Shown here: positions 50,500-58,591 of the stretch, piece after piece | Layout: every line of letters begins with the position of its first letter | Position numbering within the stretch: position 1 is the first letter of the stretch | Source: Nocardia transvalensis | GTDB taxonomy: Bacteria; Actinomycetota; Actinomycetes; Mycobacteriales; Mycobacteriaceae | DNA: 64,000 nt | Reading direction: 5' to 3' | Assembly (NCBI RefSeq): GCF_015477765.1 | Contig: NZ_JADLQQ010000004.1 | Span: 434,001 to 498,000, forward strand | The notes under the pieces: model-generated | Databases searched by the model: none | What the model saw: the letters and a program-made list of their open reading frames with translations, nothing else | What the model was told of the DNA's origin: nothing | Made by a program: the position numbers and the translations under genes

Positions 50500-51414
50500 C
50501 TACAGCCTTTCCCAGGTGGCCTGGTCGACCAGGCGGCGGGCCAGTTCCGTGTATGCCAGTGCGGTCTCCTCGTTGGCGATCTTGGCGTTGACGTCGATAT
50601 CGAGAATGAGCTGTTCGCGCCACTGCAGGACCGGTTCGATGGGCGTGCTGCCCAGCACGGCCGTCGCGCCGAGCCGGTTGGCCGTGGCCAGCCGCTCGAG
50701 GGCGGCATCCTGCTCCTGCAGCCACGCCGCCTGGGCGGCCCGTGCCGCGTTCTGATACGAGTCCGGCGCCGCGACGGCGGTGCGGATGTAGCGGATCGAG
50801 CCCTTCAATTCGTCGCGGTCGTGCCCGCATTCGGCACCGGTCTGCAGCAGCCCGTGCGGGCCGTGCACCAGACCGGCGGCGGCCAGGATGTGCTGGCGGG
50901 TCCAGCGGTGGAAGATCAGCCAGCGGGCGGTGCGCCGGCGCAGTTGCGGCAGCGCCGTGGACTGCAGGGCGATCTCGAGGGCCACCGACCGGCCCGCGCT
51001 GAGATCGATGAACACCACCTTGAATTCCTGTTCCAGCCCCACCAGCAGTTCCGCGCAGCGCGTCACGACGGCGTTGTCGCAGGTGAGGAATTCCGCCCCG
51101 CCCTCGTCGCCGGGCAGCAGCACCAGTCGGCCCGAGCGCGGGCCGACCCGGCGCAGCTGCACCCGGTCGGTGCTCGCCCCGACGTCCACCCGGGCGGCCG
51201 TGCCGGTCTCGCCGAGCAGATACGAATGCACCCCGCCCTTGTCCACCCCGCGTTCGACCGCGCTGATCTCGAACAGCGCCCCGGCGGTCGGTGAGCCGAA
51301 ATCGAAGTCCACATAGGCGACATTGCGGCCGGTCAGGCACAGCCGGTAGGCGATATTGCAGCTGGTGACCGAGCGGCCGGTGCCGCCCTTGTCGGAGGTG
51401 GCGAAGACCAGCAC
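50500..51414 (-). CDS. SCO2523 family variant P-loop (ParA/MinD-like) protein
   Basis: A 304-residue SIMIBI-type P-loop protein. The N-terminus VFATSDKGGTGRSVTSCNIAYRL is a deviant Walker A with the signature Lys (DKGG) kept but the usual P-loop Lys replaced by Arg (GTGRS). AYVDFDFGSPTAGALFE is the switch-I region and KVVFIDLSAGRSVALEIAL the Walker B. The rest, RWLIFHRWTRQHILAAAGLVHG, is family-specific. ParA-like proteins act as ATP-dependent spatial switches; loss of the P-loop Lys may alter hydrolysis. GTG at 51414 has TGAGGA 7 bases upstream. A longer frame is a shadow of the upstream gene. Confidence 0.82.
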   Translation of the reverse strand: MLVFATSDKGGTGRSVTSCNIAYRLCLTGRNVAYVDFDFGSPTAGALFEISAVERGVDKGGVHSYLLGETGTAARVDVGASTDRVQLRRVGPRSGRLVLLPGDEGGAEFLTCDNAVVTRCAELLVGLEQEFKVVFIDLSAGRSVALEIALQSTALPQLRRRTARWLIFHRWTRQHILAAAGLVHGPHGLLQTGAECGHDRDELKGSIRYIRTAVAAPDSYQNAARAAQAAWLQEQDAALERLATANRLGATAVLGSTPIEPVLQWREQLILDIDVNAKIANEETALAYTELARRLVDQATWERL

Positions 51415-51424
51415 TACCGTGTCC

Positions 51425-53275
51425 TCATCGTCGGGCGTCCTGACGGGCGAAGGCGAGTTCGTCGAGTTGGAGCAGGGCCTGGATGGCCCGGCCGAACGCG
51501 GTGCCGGGCCGCTCGTCGAGTTCGTGGCGGGCGCGGTCCAGCGATTGCTCGATCCGCTCGAGCGCCCTCCACTTCGGGGATAGGTCACCCTCGCTGACCA
51601 GCAGCCGCTCCTGGTTGTGCAGATGCTCGGCCTCGCTGAGCAATTCGATCGCGCGCCGTTTGGTGGGCTGCGGCGCCAACGGCGGCAGCCGGTAGGTGTT
51701 GAACGCCACCACCAGGCATTCCATCACCCGCTCGGTGACGAACCAGGACGGCCCGTCCGCGGCGTGCCCGGCCGGACCGAGCAGCTCGGAGGTGTCGTCC
51801 CACAGGCCCGTCGCCGGGCCGCGGCGTAGCATCCGCCGATCGAGGTGACCCATCGCCGATTCGGCCAGCGCCATCAGCTGATCGCGGGTGGTGACATCGC
51901 TGCGCAGCCGCGCGGCCTGTAGGCTGCGCTTGAGCATCATCGTCACGAAATCCGGTACATGCCAGCGCAATTGGGTTCCATCATCGATATCCTCGCTACC
52001 GGCCAGCCGCAGTCGCACCCCGGGGTAGTGCAGGGCGGCTGCCGGATCCCGGTCGGTCAACCGGCTGATGACCCGGCCGCGGCGGGCCAGCTGGTCGAAG
52101 ACGGCGACCGTGCGGGTCAGATCCTCGGTGCTGTCGCGGACCACCAGATCCTGAATCAGCATGGCGGCGACCACCAGGCTGTAGTAGTCGGATTCCTCGC
52201 CGTCGGAGGTGCGCCAGGGAATGTCCTCGAGGGGCCAGCGGCCGGTGCCGAAGCGGGCCACCGTCGACCAGTACTTCTGGGTCAGCTCCAGGCGCAGTTG
52301 CAAGGCGTCGGCGAGTTGGCGCTGGGTCTTGTCGAGCAGGTCCAGTTCGCGGATGCGCTGCGAGGACAGGTCCAGGATGCCGTCCAGGGCGACCGCGGTG
52401 AAATACAGGTAGGGGCGGGATTCGGCGTAGCCGACCGCGTCGGCGACGTGGCTGTGCACGAAGTCGATCGGCTCGGCCCTGCGGTAGATCCCCCAGCTCC
52501 ACCCGCATTCGAACAAGCGCAGATCGTCGGCGACGTCGACCTCGGCGGTGCGGCCGAGCCGAACCTCGTTGGCGGCCTGCACCCGCAGCCGCTCCAACCG
52601 CCTCGACAGGGTTGCGACGACGTCCTCCACGGGCGCGCCGGTTTGGTTGATCATATGCAAGATCGCCTGCCCGGCAACGGATTTCGGGTCGGGCGTATTG
52701 ATGACAAAGCTGCGCAGCAGCCCGGTCATGGCGGCGGTGAGCCGGGCGCGGACCTGCTCTTCGACCGCCTCGATGCGCGGCACCAGATCCCGTGCCTCCT
52801 GGCGGACCTCGCCACGGACGAATCGGCCGAAACCGCGCAGGAACCGCAGCGCGGCAATGCACAGGCTCAGCGACATCGAGTACGAGTCGACCACCTCGAC
52901 GGCCCGCTGGGCCGCCTTGGGCTCGCGGTCGTCGAATCCGCCGAGGTAGCTGCCCGCGGCGAAGTCCGGTTCGCCGTCGGGGCCGGTGTGGCGCGCCAGA
53001 TACTCCTCGATCAACCGGACCAGCACGCCGCCGATGCGGCTGCGTTCGCCGAACGGGGACAGCGCGCGCTCCACATCGGAGGCCATATCGTCGGGGCGGT
53101 CCAGCGCGAAGGCCTCGATCTCGGTGGCCGGGTACAGCAGGCAGAGCAGCTGTTCGGCATCGCTGATGGAATTGGTGCCGTCGCGGCCGCCCCAGGTCCA
53201 GGCGTCCTCGTGATAGCAGCAGTCCAGCACCGCCTGCCACAGGTCCAGCAGCTGTTGCCGCGGCCGAATTCTCAT
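51425..53275 (-). CDS. SCO2524 family protein
   Basis: A 616-residue, mainly helical soluble protein of unknown function and first gene of the operon. Typical blocks are RIRPRQQLLDLWQAVLDCCYHEDAWTWGGRDGTNSISDAEQLLCLLYPATEI at the N-terminus, SYSMSLSLCIAALRFLRGF, and GWSWGIYRRAEPIDFVHSHVADAVGYAESRPYLYFTAVALDGI near the middle. These match what I recall of SCO2524-type proteins. The last 70 residues form charged helices. ATG at 53275 follows GGACAGGGGCG. In Streptomyces a SAM methyltransferase (SCO2525) completes the set; none is adjacent here. The promoter should lie in 53276-53413. Confidence 0.78.
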   Translation of the reverse strand: MRIRPRQQLLDLWQAVLDCCYHEDAWTWGGRDGTNSISDAEQLLCLLYPATEIEAFALDRPDDMASDVERALSPFGERSRIGGVLVRLIEEYLARHTGPDGEPDFAAGSYLGGFDDREPKAAQRAVEVVDSYSMSLSLCIAALRFLRGFGRFVRGEVRQEARDLVPRIEAVEEQVRARLTAAMTGLLRSFVINTPDPKSVAGQAILHMINQTGAPVEDVVATLSRRLERLRVQAANEVRLGRTAEVDVADDLRLFECGWSWGIYRRAEPIDFVHSHVADAVGYAESRPYLYFTAVALDGILDLSSQRIRELDLLDKTQRQLADALQLRLELTQKYWSTVARFGTGRWPLEDIPWRTSDGEESDYYSLVVAAMLIQDLVVRDSTEDLTRTVAVFDQLARRGRVISRLTDRDPAAALHYPGVRLRLAGSEDIDDGTQLRWHVPDFVTMMLKRSLQAARLRSDVTTRDQLMALAESAMGHLDRRMLRRGPATGLWDDTSELLGPAGHAADGPSWFVTERVMECLVVAFNTYRLPPLAPQPTKRRAIELLSEAEHLHNQERLLVSEGDLSPKWRALERIEQSLDRARHELDERPGTAFGRAIQALLQLDELAFARQDARR

Positions 53276-53413
53276 CGCCCCTGTCCTAACCCCCGAATCC
53301 GGCATCCACCGCCGAATGTCGCCACCTAAAGTGTGCCCCTGTCGGGCTCGCTCTACCAGCGCTTTTCCGACATTTGTCCAGGAAACGGCAAACGTGGGAA
53401 AACGATTACCCGC

Positions 53414-55483
53414 TCACCACCAGTGCAGGATGGGCGCCAGGCGACGGCCGAGTTCGGGGGCCAGGGTGCGGGAGAAGCTCGCGGTGAAGTGGTGCTCATC
53501 GTGGTAGACCAGCACATTGCCGATCACCACGGGGCAACTATCCGGCTCGCAGACGGCGTCGGTGAGGTCGAGGGGAAAGACGTTGGGGTAGGCGGCGGCC
53601 GGTTCGGCGGCAGGGTTGACCGGGGCGAGCGCATCCCCGCGGGGCATCCCGCAGCCGACGGGCGTGCCGCCCTTGGCCAGGCAGTCGATGGCTCGATAGC
53701 GAACGCCGTTGTGCCGCAACCAGGGTGTGTCGCGGATGGCGAGCACATCGAGGCCGCGTTCGGCCAGCGCCGACCAGACGTCGAGATAGTCGGCGGGGGT
53801 TTCGTCGCCCCCGGCGTCGACGGGTCGGGTGGCGGTGGTGAACACCCAATCGGGGCGCTCGGCGGCCAGCAGCTCGATCACCTCGCGGGACCAGTCGCGG
53901 CAGTCCGGATTGGGTTCGCCCTTGTAGGTGGCGTCGTCGGAGAGGGTGAGCGGACACCCCATCTTCAGGTGCACGAGCAGGCGGAACCGGTGCTGTTCGG
54001 CGAGCAGCTGCAGCGCCGGCATCCAGTGTTCGGCATGAGAGTTGCCGACGACGGCAATGGTGCGCGCGGCGGTGGTGTCGCCGTACTCGCAGGTGACCAC
54101 CGCGCGGGTGTCCCAGTCGGCGATACAGCCGTCGCGGGTGGGAGCGGGCAGTTCCGCCGGGGCCTCGTGCACGGTGGGGCGCATGGGCGCCGGGAGCACC
54201 GACAGGTTGGCGGCCAGTGCCTCCGCGCCCGGATAGAGTGCCACGGTCAGATCGCCGGCGGGGCGGGGTGGATTCGCATCGCGCACCACCTGCCAGGCCA
54301 GCACCGACACGGCGACGGCGAGCCCGGTGACCGACACCAGGGCGGTCAAGGTCCGCCGGTGTCGGGGACCGAATCCGACGGCGGTGGCGCGCAGGGGTTG
54401 TTCGACGAGCCGATGGGTGGCATAGGCGAGGACCCCTGCGGCGCAGAGCACCCCAACGCCGGTGGTCGGCCCGGCCGTGGGTGTGCCCCGCTCGGCGAGG
54501 ACGAAGATGAGGATCGGCCAGTGCCACAGGTAGAGGGTGTAGGCGAGGTCGCCGAGCAGGACCGGGATCGGCGCCGCCAGCAGGCGGTTGGGCAGCGGCA
54601 GCCCCTGCGCGCCCGGGTTCAGACCCGCCACCACGAGGGCGATGGTCGCGCCCACCGGCAACAGCGCGGCGGGACCGGGGAAGTGGTGCACGCCGTCGAT
54701 GATCCAGCCGCACAGCAGCACCGCCCCCAGCCCGCAGCCGGCGAGCAGCGTGCGGACCGCCCGCGAGGGCGACAGGTACGGGGCGACCACGGCCAGACCG
54801 GCGCCGGCGAGCAATTCCCATGCGCGCGCGAAACTGTCGTAGTAGTTCCAGCCCTGATGTGTCGAAATACCCTGTGCCGCATAGCAGAACGAACAGAGGG
54901 CCGCGGCGGTGATCGCCCAGGTCAGGGCGGGACGGATCGCCGACGGTCGTCCCAGGGCGCGACAGGTCCGGATCACCGCCGCGACCAGCAGCAGGATCGC
55001 CAGATAGAACTGGCCCTGCACCGACATCGACCACAGATGCTGCAGCGGGCTGACCGAGGGATCGGCCGCGAGATAATCCGACCACGACAGCGCCAGCTGC
55101 CAATTCTGGTAGTAGAGCAGCGATGCCAGCGTCTGCGTGCCCAGCTCCGACCACTGCGTAACCGGCCGCAGCACCACCGTCGCGACCACCACCGCCGCCA
55201 GCACGACGACCAGCGACGGCAGCAGCCGGCGCGCCAGTCGCCGCAGTGTGACCGCCACACCCACGGATTCGCCACGCCGCAGCAGCGACCCGGTGACGAA
55301 GTATCCCGACAGCACCAGGAAGACGTCCACGCCGCCGGACACCCGCCCGACCCAGACGTGGAACACCACGACCAGCGCGATGGCGATCCCGCGCAGGCCG
55401 TCCAGATCGCGCCGGTAATTCTCGGCGCGCACGGACGTACCGGACGTACCGGCCGTACCGACGGCCGAGGTCGTATCGATCAC
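53414..55483 (-). CDS. OafA/YrhL-type membrane acyltransferase with SGNH domain
   Basis: About 689 residues. An acyltransferase-3 domain of ten to eleven helices transfers acetyl or acyl groups to extracytoplasmic glycans: YRRDLDGLRGIAIALVVVFHVWVGRVSGGVDVFLVLSGYFVTG has the catalytic His (FHVW) and the R/Asp pair (SGGVDVF). The C-terminal extracytoplasmic SGNH domain has AVVGNSHAEHWMPALQLL (block I Ser), a Cys-rich middle and YHDEHHFTASFSRTLAPEL (DxxH). The start is unclear: GTG at 55483 is favoured; short Thr/Gly repeats (SAVGTAGTSGTSV) precede the first helix. It probably decorates cell-wall or secreted polysaccharide. Confidence 0.88.
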   Translation of the reverse strand: MIDTTSAVGTAGTSGTSVRAENYRRDLDGLRGIAIALVVVFHVWVGRVSGGVDVFLVLSGYFVTGSLLRRGESVGVAVTLRRLARRLLPSLVVVLAAVVVATVVLRPVTQWSELGTQTLASLLYYQNWQLALSWSDYLAADPSVSPLQHLWSMSVQGQFYLAILLLVAAVIRTCRALGRPSAIRPALTWAITAAALCSFCYAAQGISTHQGWNYYDSFARAWELLAGAGLAVVAPYLSPSRAVRTLLAGCGLGAVLLCGWIIDGVHHFPGPAALLPVGATIALVVAGLNPGAQGLPLPNRLLAAPIPVLLGDLAYTLYLWHWPILIFVLAERGTPTAGPTTGVGVLCAAGVLAYATHRLVEQPLRATAVGFGPRHRRTLTALVSVTGLAVAVSVLAWQVVRDANPPRPAGDLTVALYPGAEALAANLSVLPAPMRPTVHEAPAELPAPTRDGCIADWDTRAVVTCEYGDTTAARTIAVVGNSHAEHWMPALQLLAEQHRFRLLVHLKMGCPLTLSDDATYKGEPNPDCRDWSREVIELLAAERPDWVFTTATRPVDAGGDETPADYLDVWSALAERGLDVLAIRDTPWLRHNGVRYRAIDCLAKGGTPVGCGMPRGDALAPVNPAAEPAAAYPNVFPLDLTDAVCEPDSCPVVIGNVLVYHDEHHFTASFSRTLAPELGRRLAPILHWW

Positions 55484-55732
55484 CGCGCCGCCGCGGTCCC
55501 GGCGTCCGGCGAACCCGGAACCGAGTACAGGTCGTCGACCGACAGGCGAACGGCGAATGGATACGGCACGACAATCTCTTATCACGCCCCCGAAAGGCCG
55601 GTCCAATTCCCCGCGGGTGGGCAGGGTTGTGAAATCTCACGATCGGCTGCGGCTGGGCACGGGAAAGGCTTAAAGTTGTTGACGGTCAATCTTGTTGGCC
55701 GCACCCGGCGGTCACCGCATGCCGGGCGAGCT

Positions 55733-55751
55733 GCCCGCGTGGCGTGCGGGC
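55733..55751 (-). terminator. Hairpin downstream of the DUF397 gene
   Basis: GCCCGC-GTGGCGT-GCGGGC, 6-bp GC stem with a 7-base loop, 56 bases beyond the stop of the minus-strand DUF397 gene. It may end the XRE-DUF574-DUF397 transcript. The remainder of 55484-55806 has no gene. Confidence 0.45.
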
Positions 55752-55806
55752 ACGCGCCGGGACATGCGGAAGCCGTTGCGGCGTCAGTGAAACCGACGAT
55801 CGATGA

Positions 55807-56196
55807 TCAGGGGTGATCGAATTCGCGCTGGTGTACTCCGTGGTGGAAGGCATCGAGTTCGGCTTGGTCGAAGACGAGTTCGACGCCCGGCACGGGTTGC
55901 TGTGTCGCGGTACGGAATACGAACATACCGTCGGCACGGCGGGTGACCGTCAATGCGGCGGGTTCGACGCATTCGCCGCGCACGGTGGCCTGGTAGGTGT
56001 CGAACTGTTCATCGGTGAGCAACAGCAGTTCGTCGGCGGGTAGTTCGGTGGCCGGGGTGATGCGGTCGGTGGCGCGCTTGTCGTCCCAGATCGCCGTCCA
56101 GCCCTGCTTGCGTGCGATGCGCACGCAGTTCTGGTTGGGGGAGCTGGCGCTGGCTTTGCGGAATTCGCCCGCGGTGAAGATCGGTAGCAGCGTCAT
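55807..56196 (-). CDS. DUF397 domain protein with an internal insertion
   Basis: A 129-residue protein. DUF397 proteins are about 60-70 residues and are encoded beside XRE regulators in developmental cassettes (WhiJ/BldB-type) of actinobacteria. Here the N-terminal half FRKASASSPNQNCVRIARKQGWTAIWDDK and the C-terminal half LVFDQAELDAFHHGVHQREFDH of the domain are separated by about 60 residues (ITPATELPADELLLLTDEQF to TATQQPVPGVE) that do not belong to it. The insert is acidic and mixed. It overlaps no neighbour and is the last gene of the XRE-DUF574-DUF397 run, 69 bases after the methyltransferase. Confidence 0.82.
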   Translation of the reverse strand: MTLLPIFTAGEFRKASASSPNQNCVRIARKQGWTAIWDDKRATDRITPATELPADELLLLTDEQFDTYQATVRGECVEPAALTVTRRADGMFVFRTATQQPVPGVELVFDQAELDAFHHGVHQREFDHP

Positions 56197-56265
56197 TGGT
56201 GTTGCCTTTCTACGGAGTAAAGCCCCAGGCGCGCGGGCATCGACGTCCACGCGCCTGCGTGTCGC

Positions 56266-57090
56266 CTATGGCTTGTAGCCGACGGCGGCGAAATTACACG
56301 GCCGTGCCGGATCCTGGGAATCCACAGGTTCGGTGGGCCGCCAGTCCGGTGCATGCACCAGCCCGGGCTCGACCAGCTCGAAACCGTCGAAGAACGCCGC
56401 GAATTCGTCGCGCGTCCTGGGGACGACGGGGTCGGAAGTCTCCTTGTACAGCTCGGTGATCGCCAGTATTCGCTCCTTGATTTCCGGGCTCGCCTCCTCC
56501 AGGGAGGAGTGGCTCATCGCCGCGTAGCTGCCGGCTGGTAGCCGGTCGCGCAAGTGCGCCATCAGCTCGTGTGGGCGGTCGCTGTCGGGAACGAACGGCC
56601 AGACGCTGACGATGAGCAGGCCCAGCGGCTGGTCGAAATCGATCAGGCGGCGGGTGTCGGGGTGATCGAGGATCAGGTCCGGACAGCGCAGGTCGGCCTC
56701 GATGATCGCGGTGGTGTCCAGCGCGTTCTGCTGATAGAGCAGTTCGTGGGCGCGGTTGACCGCCTCCAGGTCGTTGTCGACGTACACCACCCGGCTCTCG
56801 GGGGCCGCCGCGCGGGCGACCTCGTGGGTGTTGCCCACCGTCGGCAGCCCGGAGCCGATATCGAGGAACTGCCGGATTCCCTGATCGGTGAGGAATCGGG
56901 TGGCACGCTGGAGGAAGCCGCGATTGTGGTGGGCCCAGGCGTCGGCATAGGGAAAGAGCTCGAAGATCTTCTCGCCGAAGATCTTGTCGACATCGAAGAC
57001 GGCCTCGCCGGACAGGTAGTAGTGGTACATGCGCGCGGCCGACGGGCGGCTCGCGTCGATCTCGCGCGACCCGAATTCGTTGTCGCCCAT
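56266..57090 (-). CDS. DUF574 SAM-dependent methyltransferase-like protein
   Basis: A 274-residue paralogue of the protein encoded at 32304-33113. Family blocks: IDASRPSAARMYHYYLSGEAVFDVDK, motif I FLDIGSGLPTVGNTHEVA and VVYVDNDLEAVNRA, where the Asp pair binds the ribose of SAM. The intact VDND contrasts with the VERE of the other copy. It sits between an XRE regulator and a DUF397 gene, the arrangement known from Streptomyces abaA-like and whiJ-like loci. ATG at 57090, 37 bases after the XRE stop. A role in developmental signalling is inferred from context only. Confidence 0.9.
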   Translation of the reverse strand: MGDNEFGSREIDASRPSAARMYHYYLSGEAVFDVDKIFGEKIFELFPYADAWAHHNRGFLQRATRFLTDQGIRQFLDIGSGLPTVGNTHEVARAAAPESRVVYVDNDLEAVNRAHELLYQQNALDTTAIIEADLRCPDLILDHPDTRRLIDFDQPLGLLIVSVWPFVPDSDRPHELMAHLRDRLPAGSYAAMSHSSLEEASPEIKERILAITELYKETSDPVVPRTRDEFAAFFDGFELVEPGLVHAPDWRPTEPVDSQDPARPCNFAAVGYKP

Positions 57091-57127
57091 TCCCCTTACC
57101 CCTTCTGTGTGCTGGACGGGTGGCGAT

Positions 57128-58024
57128 TCACCCGGCAGTGAACGTCTTGCGGCGGAACGAGCGCGCGACGTGCTCGATGTACTTGCGCGAATCCTCGGCG
57201 CTCAGCGCGGCGGCGGACAGTCGCGACCACACCGTCTCGCGGGCGGTGACCGATACCTTGTCGTCGATGTAGCGAATATCGCCCTGGCTCTCGACGATCG
57301 CCATGTCCAGATCGCCGGCCGCGCCCGGCGAGGGCACCCGCACCAGGGTGAACCGATCCTCCATCCCGGCGCCGCGGGTGGTGACGGTGAACGGCAGCAC
57401 CTGGATCATGATGTTGGGCCGGTGCGACAGCGCCAGCAGATGGTCGAGCTGCTCGAGCATGACCGGATGGCCGCCGTATTCGCGCCGCAGGCACGATTCG
57501 GACAGGACGGCGCGGAACTCGGGCGGGGACGATTTGATCAGGATCTCCTGGCGGGCCAGCCGGGCTCGGACGGAATCCTCCACGGCGTCGCGCTCGGCGC
57601 CGTCGGGATGTTCGGGCTCGTGCAGGGCGCGAATGTAGGACTCGCACTGGATGAGGCCGGGCATGATCTCCGCCTCGGCCACGCGCAGCAGGCTGGCATA
57701 CGCCTCGAGGTCGACCAGTAGCCGCAGGTCCTCGAGGTAGGCGCGCCGGAAGCCGGAGTTCCAGAAGCCGCGTTTGTGGTTGTCACGGCGCAACTCACGC
57801 AAGGTGTCGAGATAGCCGGGATCGGCGAAACCCAAGGCGGTGGCCAGCCGTTCCAGATCGCCGACGGTGATGGAGCTGGCGCCGTTGATCAGCATCGCGA
57901 TGCGACTCTGGCTGGTCTCGATGATCTTCGCGGCCTCGTTCTGGCTGACGCCGGCGCTGGTGATCATGTGCTCGATCTCGCGGCCCAACAGCAGTTTTCG
58001 CGCCGTGCGTAGTCGTGTCCCCAT
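57128..58024 (-). CDS. XRE-family regulator with DUF5753 sensor domain
   Basis: A 298-residue transcription factor. The HTH is at about residues 5-65 (LLGREIEHMITSAGVSQNEAAKIIETSQSRIAMLINGASSITV). The DUF5753 domain follows from about 90 to 275 (FRRAYLEDLRLLVDLEAYASLLRVAEAEIMPGLIQCESYIRAL). This is the architecture of WhiJ-type regulators, which act with DUF397 partners. ATG at 58024 is chosen; upstream in-frame starts to 58075 lack support. The divergent region has a perfect palindrome and repeats that may be its own operator. Confidence 0.9.
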   Translation of the reverse strand: MGTRLRTARKLLLGREIEHMITSAGVSQNEAAKIIETSQSRIAMLINGASSITVGDLERLATALGFADPGYLDTLRELRRDNHKRGFWNSGFRRAYLEDLRLLVDLEAYASLLRVAEAEIMPGLIQCESYIRALHEPEHPDGAERDAVEDSVRARLARQEILIKSSPPEFRAVLSESCLRREYGGHPVMLEQLDHLLALSHRPNIMIQVLPFTVTTRGAGMEDRFTLVRVPSPGAAGDLDMAIVESQGDIRYIDDKVSVTARETVWSRLSAAALSAEDSRKYIEHVARSFRRKTFTAG

Positions 58025-58088
58025 AGTGGTCGGCGAACCGGCCGTTCCGATACGCCTGAACCCCTTCCACCCCAACCTCTTTCGCTTG

Positions 58089-58129
58089 CGTGATTATCAC
58101 GCTAGCATTTATCACGTTCAGAGTATCAC
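58089..58129. promoter_or_regulatory. Palindrome and ATCAC repeats in the XRE divergent promoter
   Basis: CGTGATTATCACG (58089-58101) is a perfect palindrome. The half-site ATCAC recurs at 58096, 58111 and 58125, at 15- and 14-base spacings, about one and a half helical turns. The region is AT-rich and lies between the divergent XRE gene and a small-protein gene. It is a candidate operator for the XRE regulator. Confidence 0.5.
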
Positions 58130-58194
58130 AGTTTCACTATGTAGCGGGCGTTAGCGGTGACACATCGCGGGCGTCTGGTGGGAGGGGAGTCGTC

Positions 58195-58380
58195 ATGACG
58201 ACTACCACGCGAATGTGTTCGGCGCCTTGCCGTTTCGGCGATATGCAGGCATGTGGGGGTGCCGACGAACCGTTGACCTACAATGTTGCTCGCCGGATTC
58301 TCGGTACCGAGCATGCCTTCTCGTGCACCCGATGGCTGGCAGCGGTGGCGTTCCTGTCGGCCGGACTGGACGACGATTGA
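58195..58380 (+). CDS. Small Cys-containing protein divergent from the XRE gene
   Basis: A 61-residue protein: MTTTTRMCSAPCRFGDMQAC opens it, with Cys at about 8, 12 and 20, and a further Cys in HAFSCTRWLAAVAF. Four Cys could bind zinc or an iron-sulfur cluster, but the spacing matches no family I know. ATG at 58195 is preceded by GGGAGGGGAG. It is followed 1 base later by another small gene, and both may be controlled by the XRE regulator. Unknown function. Confidence 0.7.
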   Translation: MTTTTRMCSAPCRFGDMQACGGADEPLTYNVARRILGTEHAFSCTRWLAAVAFLSAGLDDD

Positions 58381-58381
58381 A

Positions 58382-58582
58382 ATGAGCGGTTTTCAGTCGT
58401 CGATCTGGCCGACCGGGTGGCCGCACGAGGCGCCCGAGGATCCGCTGTCGGTGGAGGAGGCACACCTGACCATGCAGCGACACCGCGGCTGCCTGCGCGA
58501 GGAGTGCCCGCGCAAGCAGGCCGCCTATCGCACGCTGGTCGAGGCGGGACGAATCAGACCCGACTCGGGACGGGCCCGCTGA
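58382..58582 (+). CDS. Small conserved actinobacterial protein
   Basis: A 66-residue soluble protein. The second half, HLTMQRHRGCLREECPRKQAAYRTLVEAGRI, is a pattern I associate with small nocardial and mycobacterial proteins of unknown role; two Cys in CLREEC are close. The start ATG at 58382 is 1 base after the preceding stop (TGAAATG), indicating an operon. It ends 9 bases from the convergent PucR-type gene. Confidence 0.75.
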   Translation: MSGFQSSIWPTGWPHEAPEDPLSVEEAHLTMQRHRGCLREECPRKQAAYRTLVEAGRIRPDSGRAR

Positions 58583-58591
58583 CTCGGCGGC

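Noticed and set aside
53538..55640. 700-codon open frame overlapping the acyltransferase in another minus-strand frame
   Set aside because: Arg-rich low-complexity translation, while the other frame has intact acyltransferase-3 and SGNH motifs.
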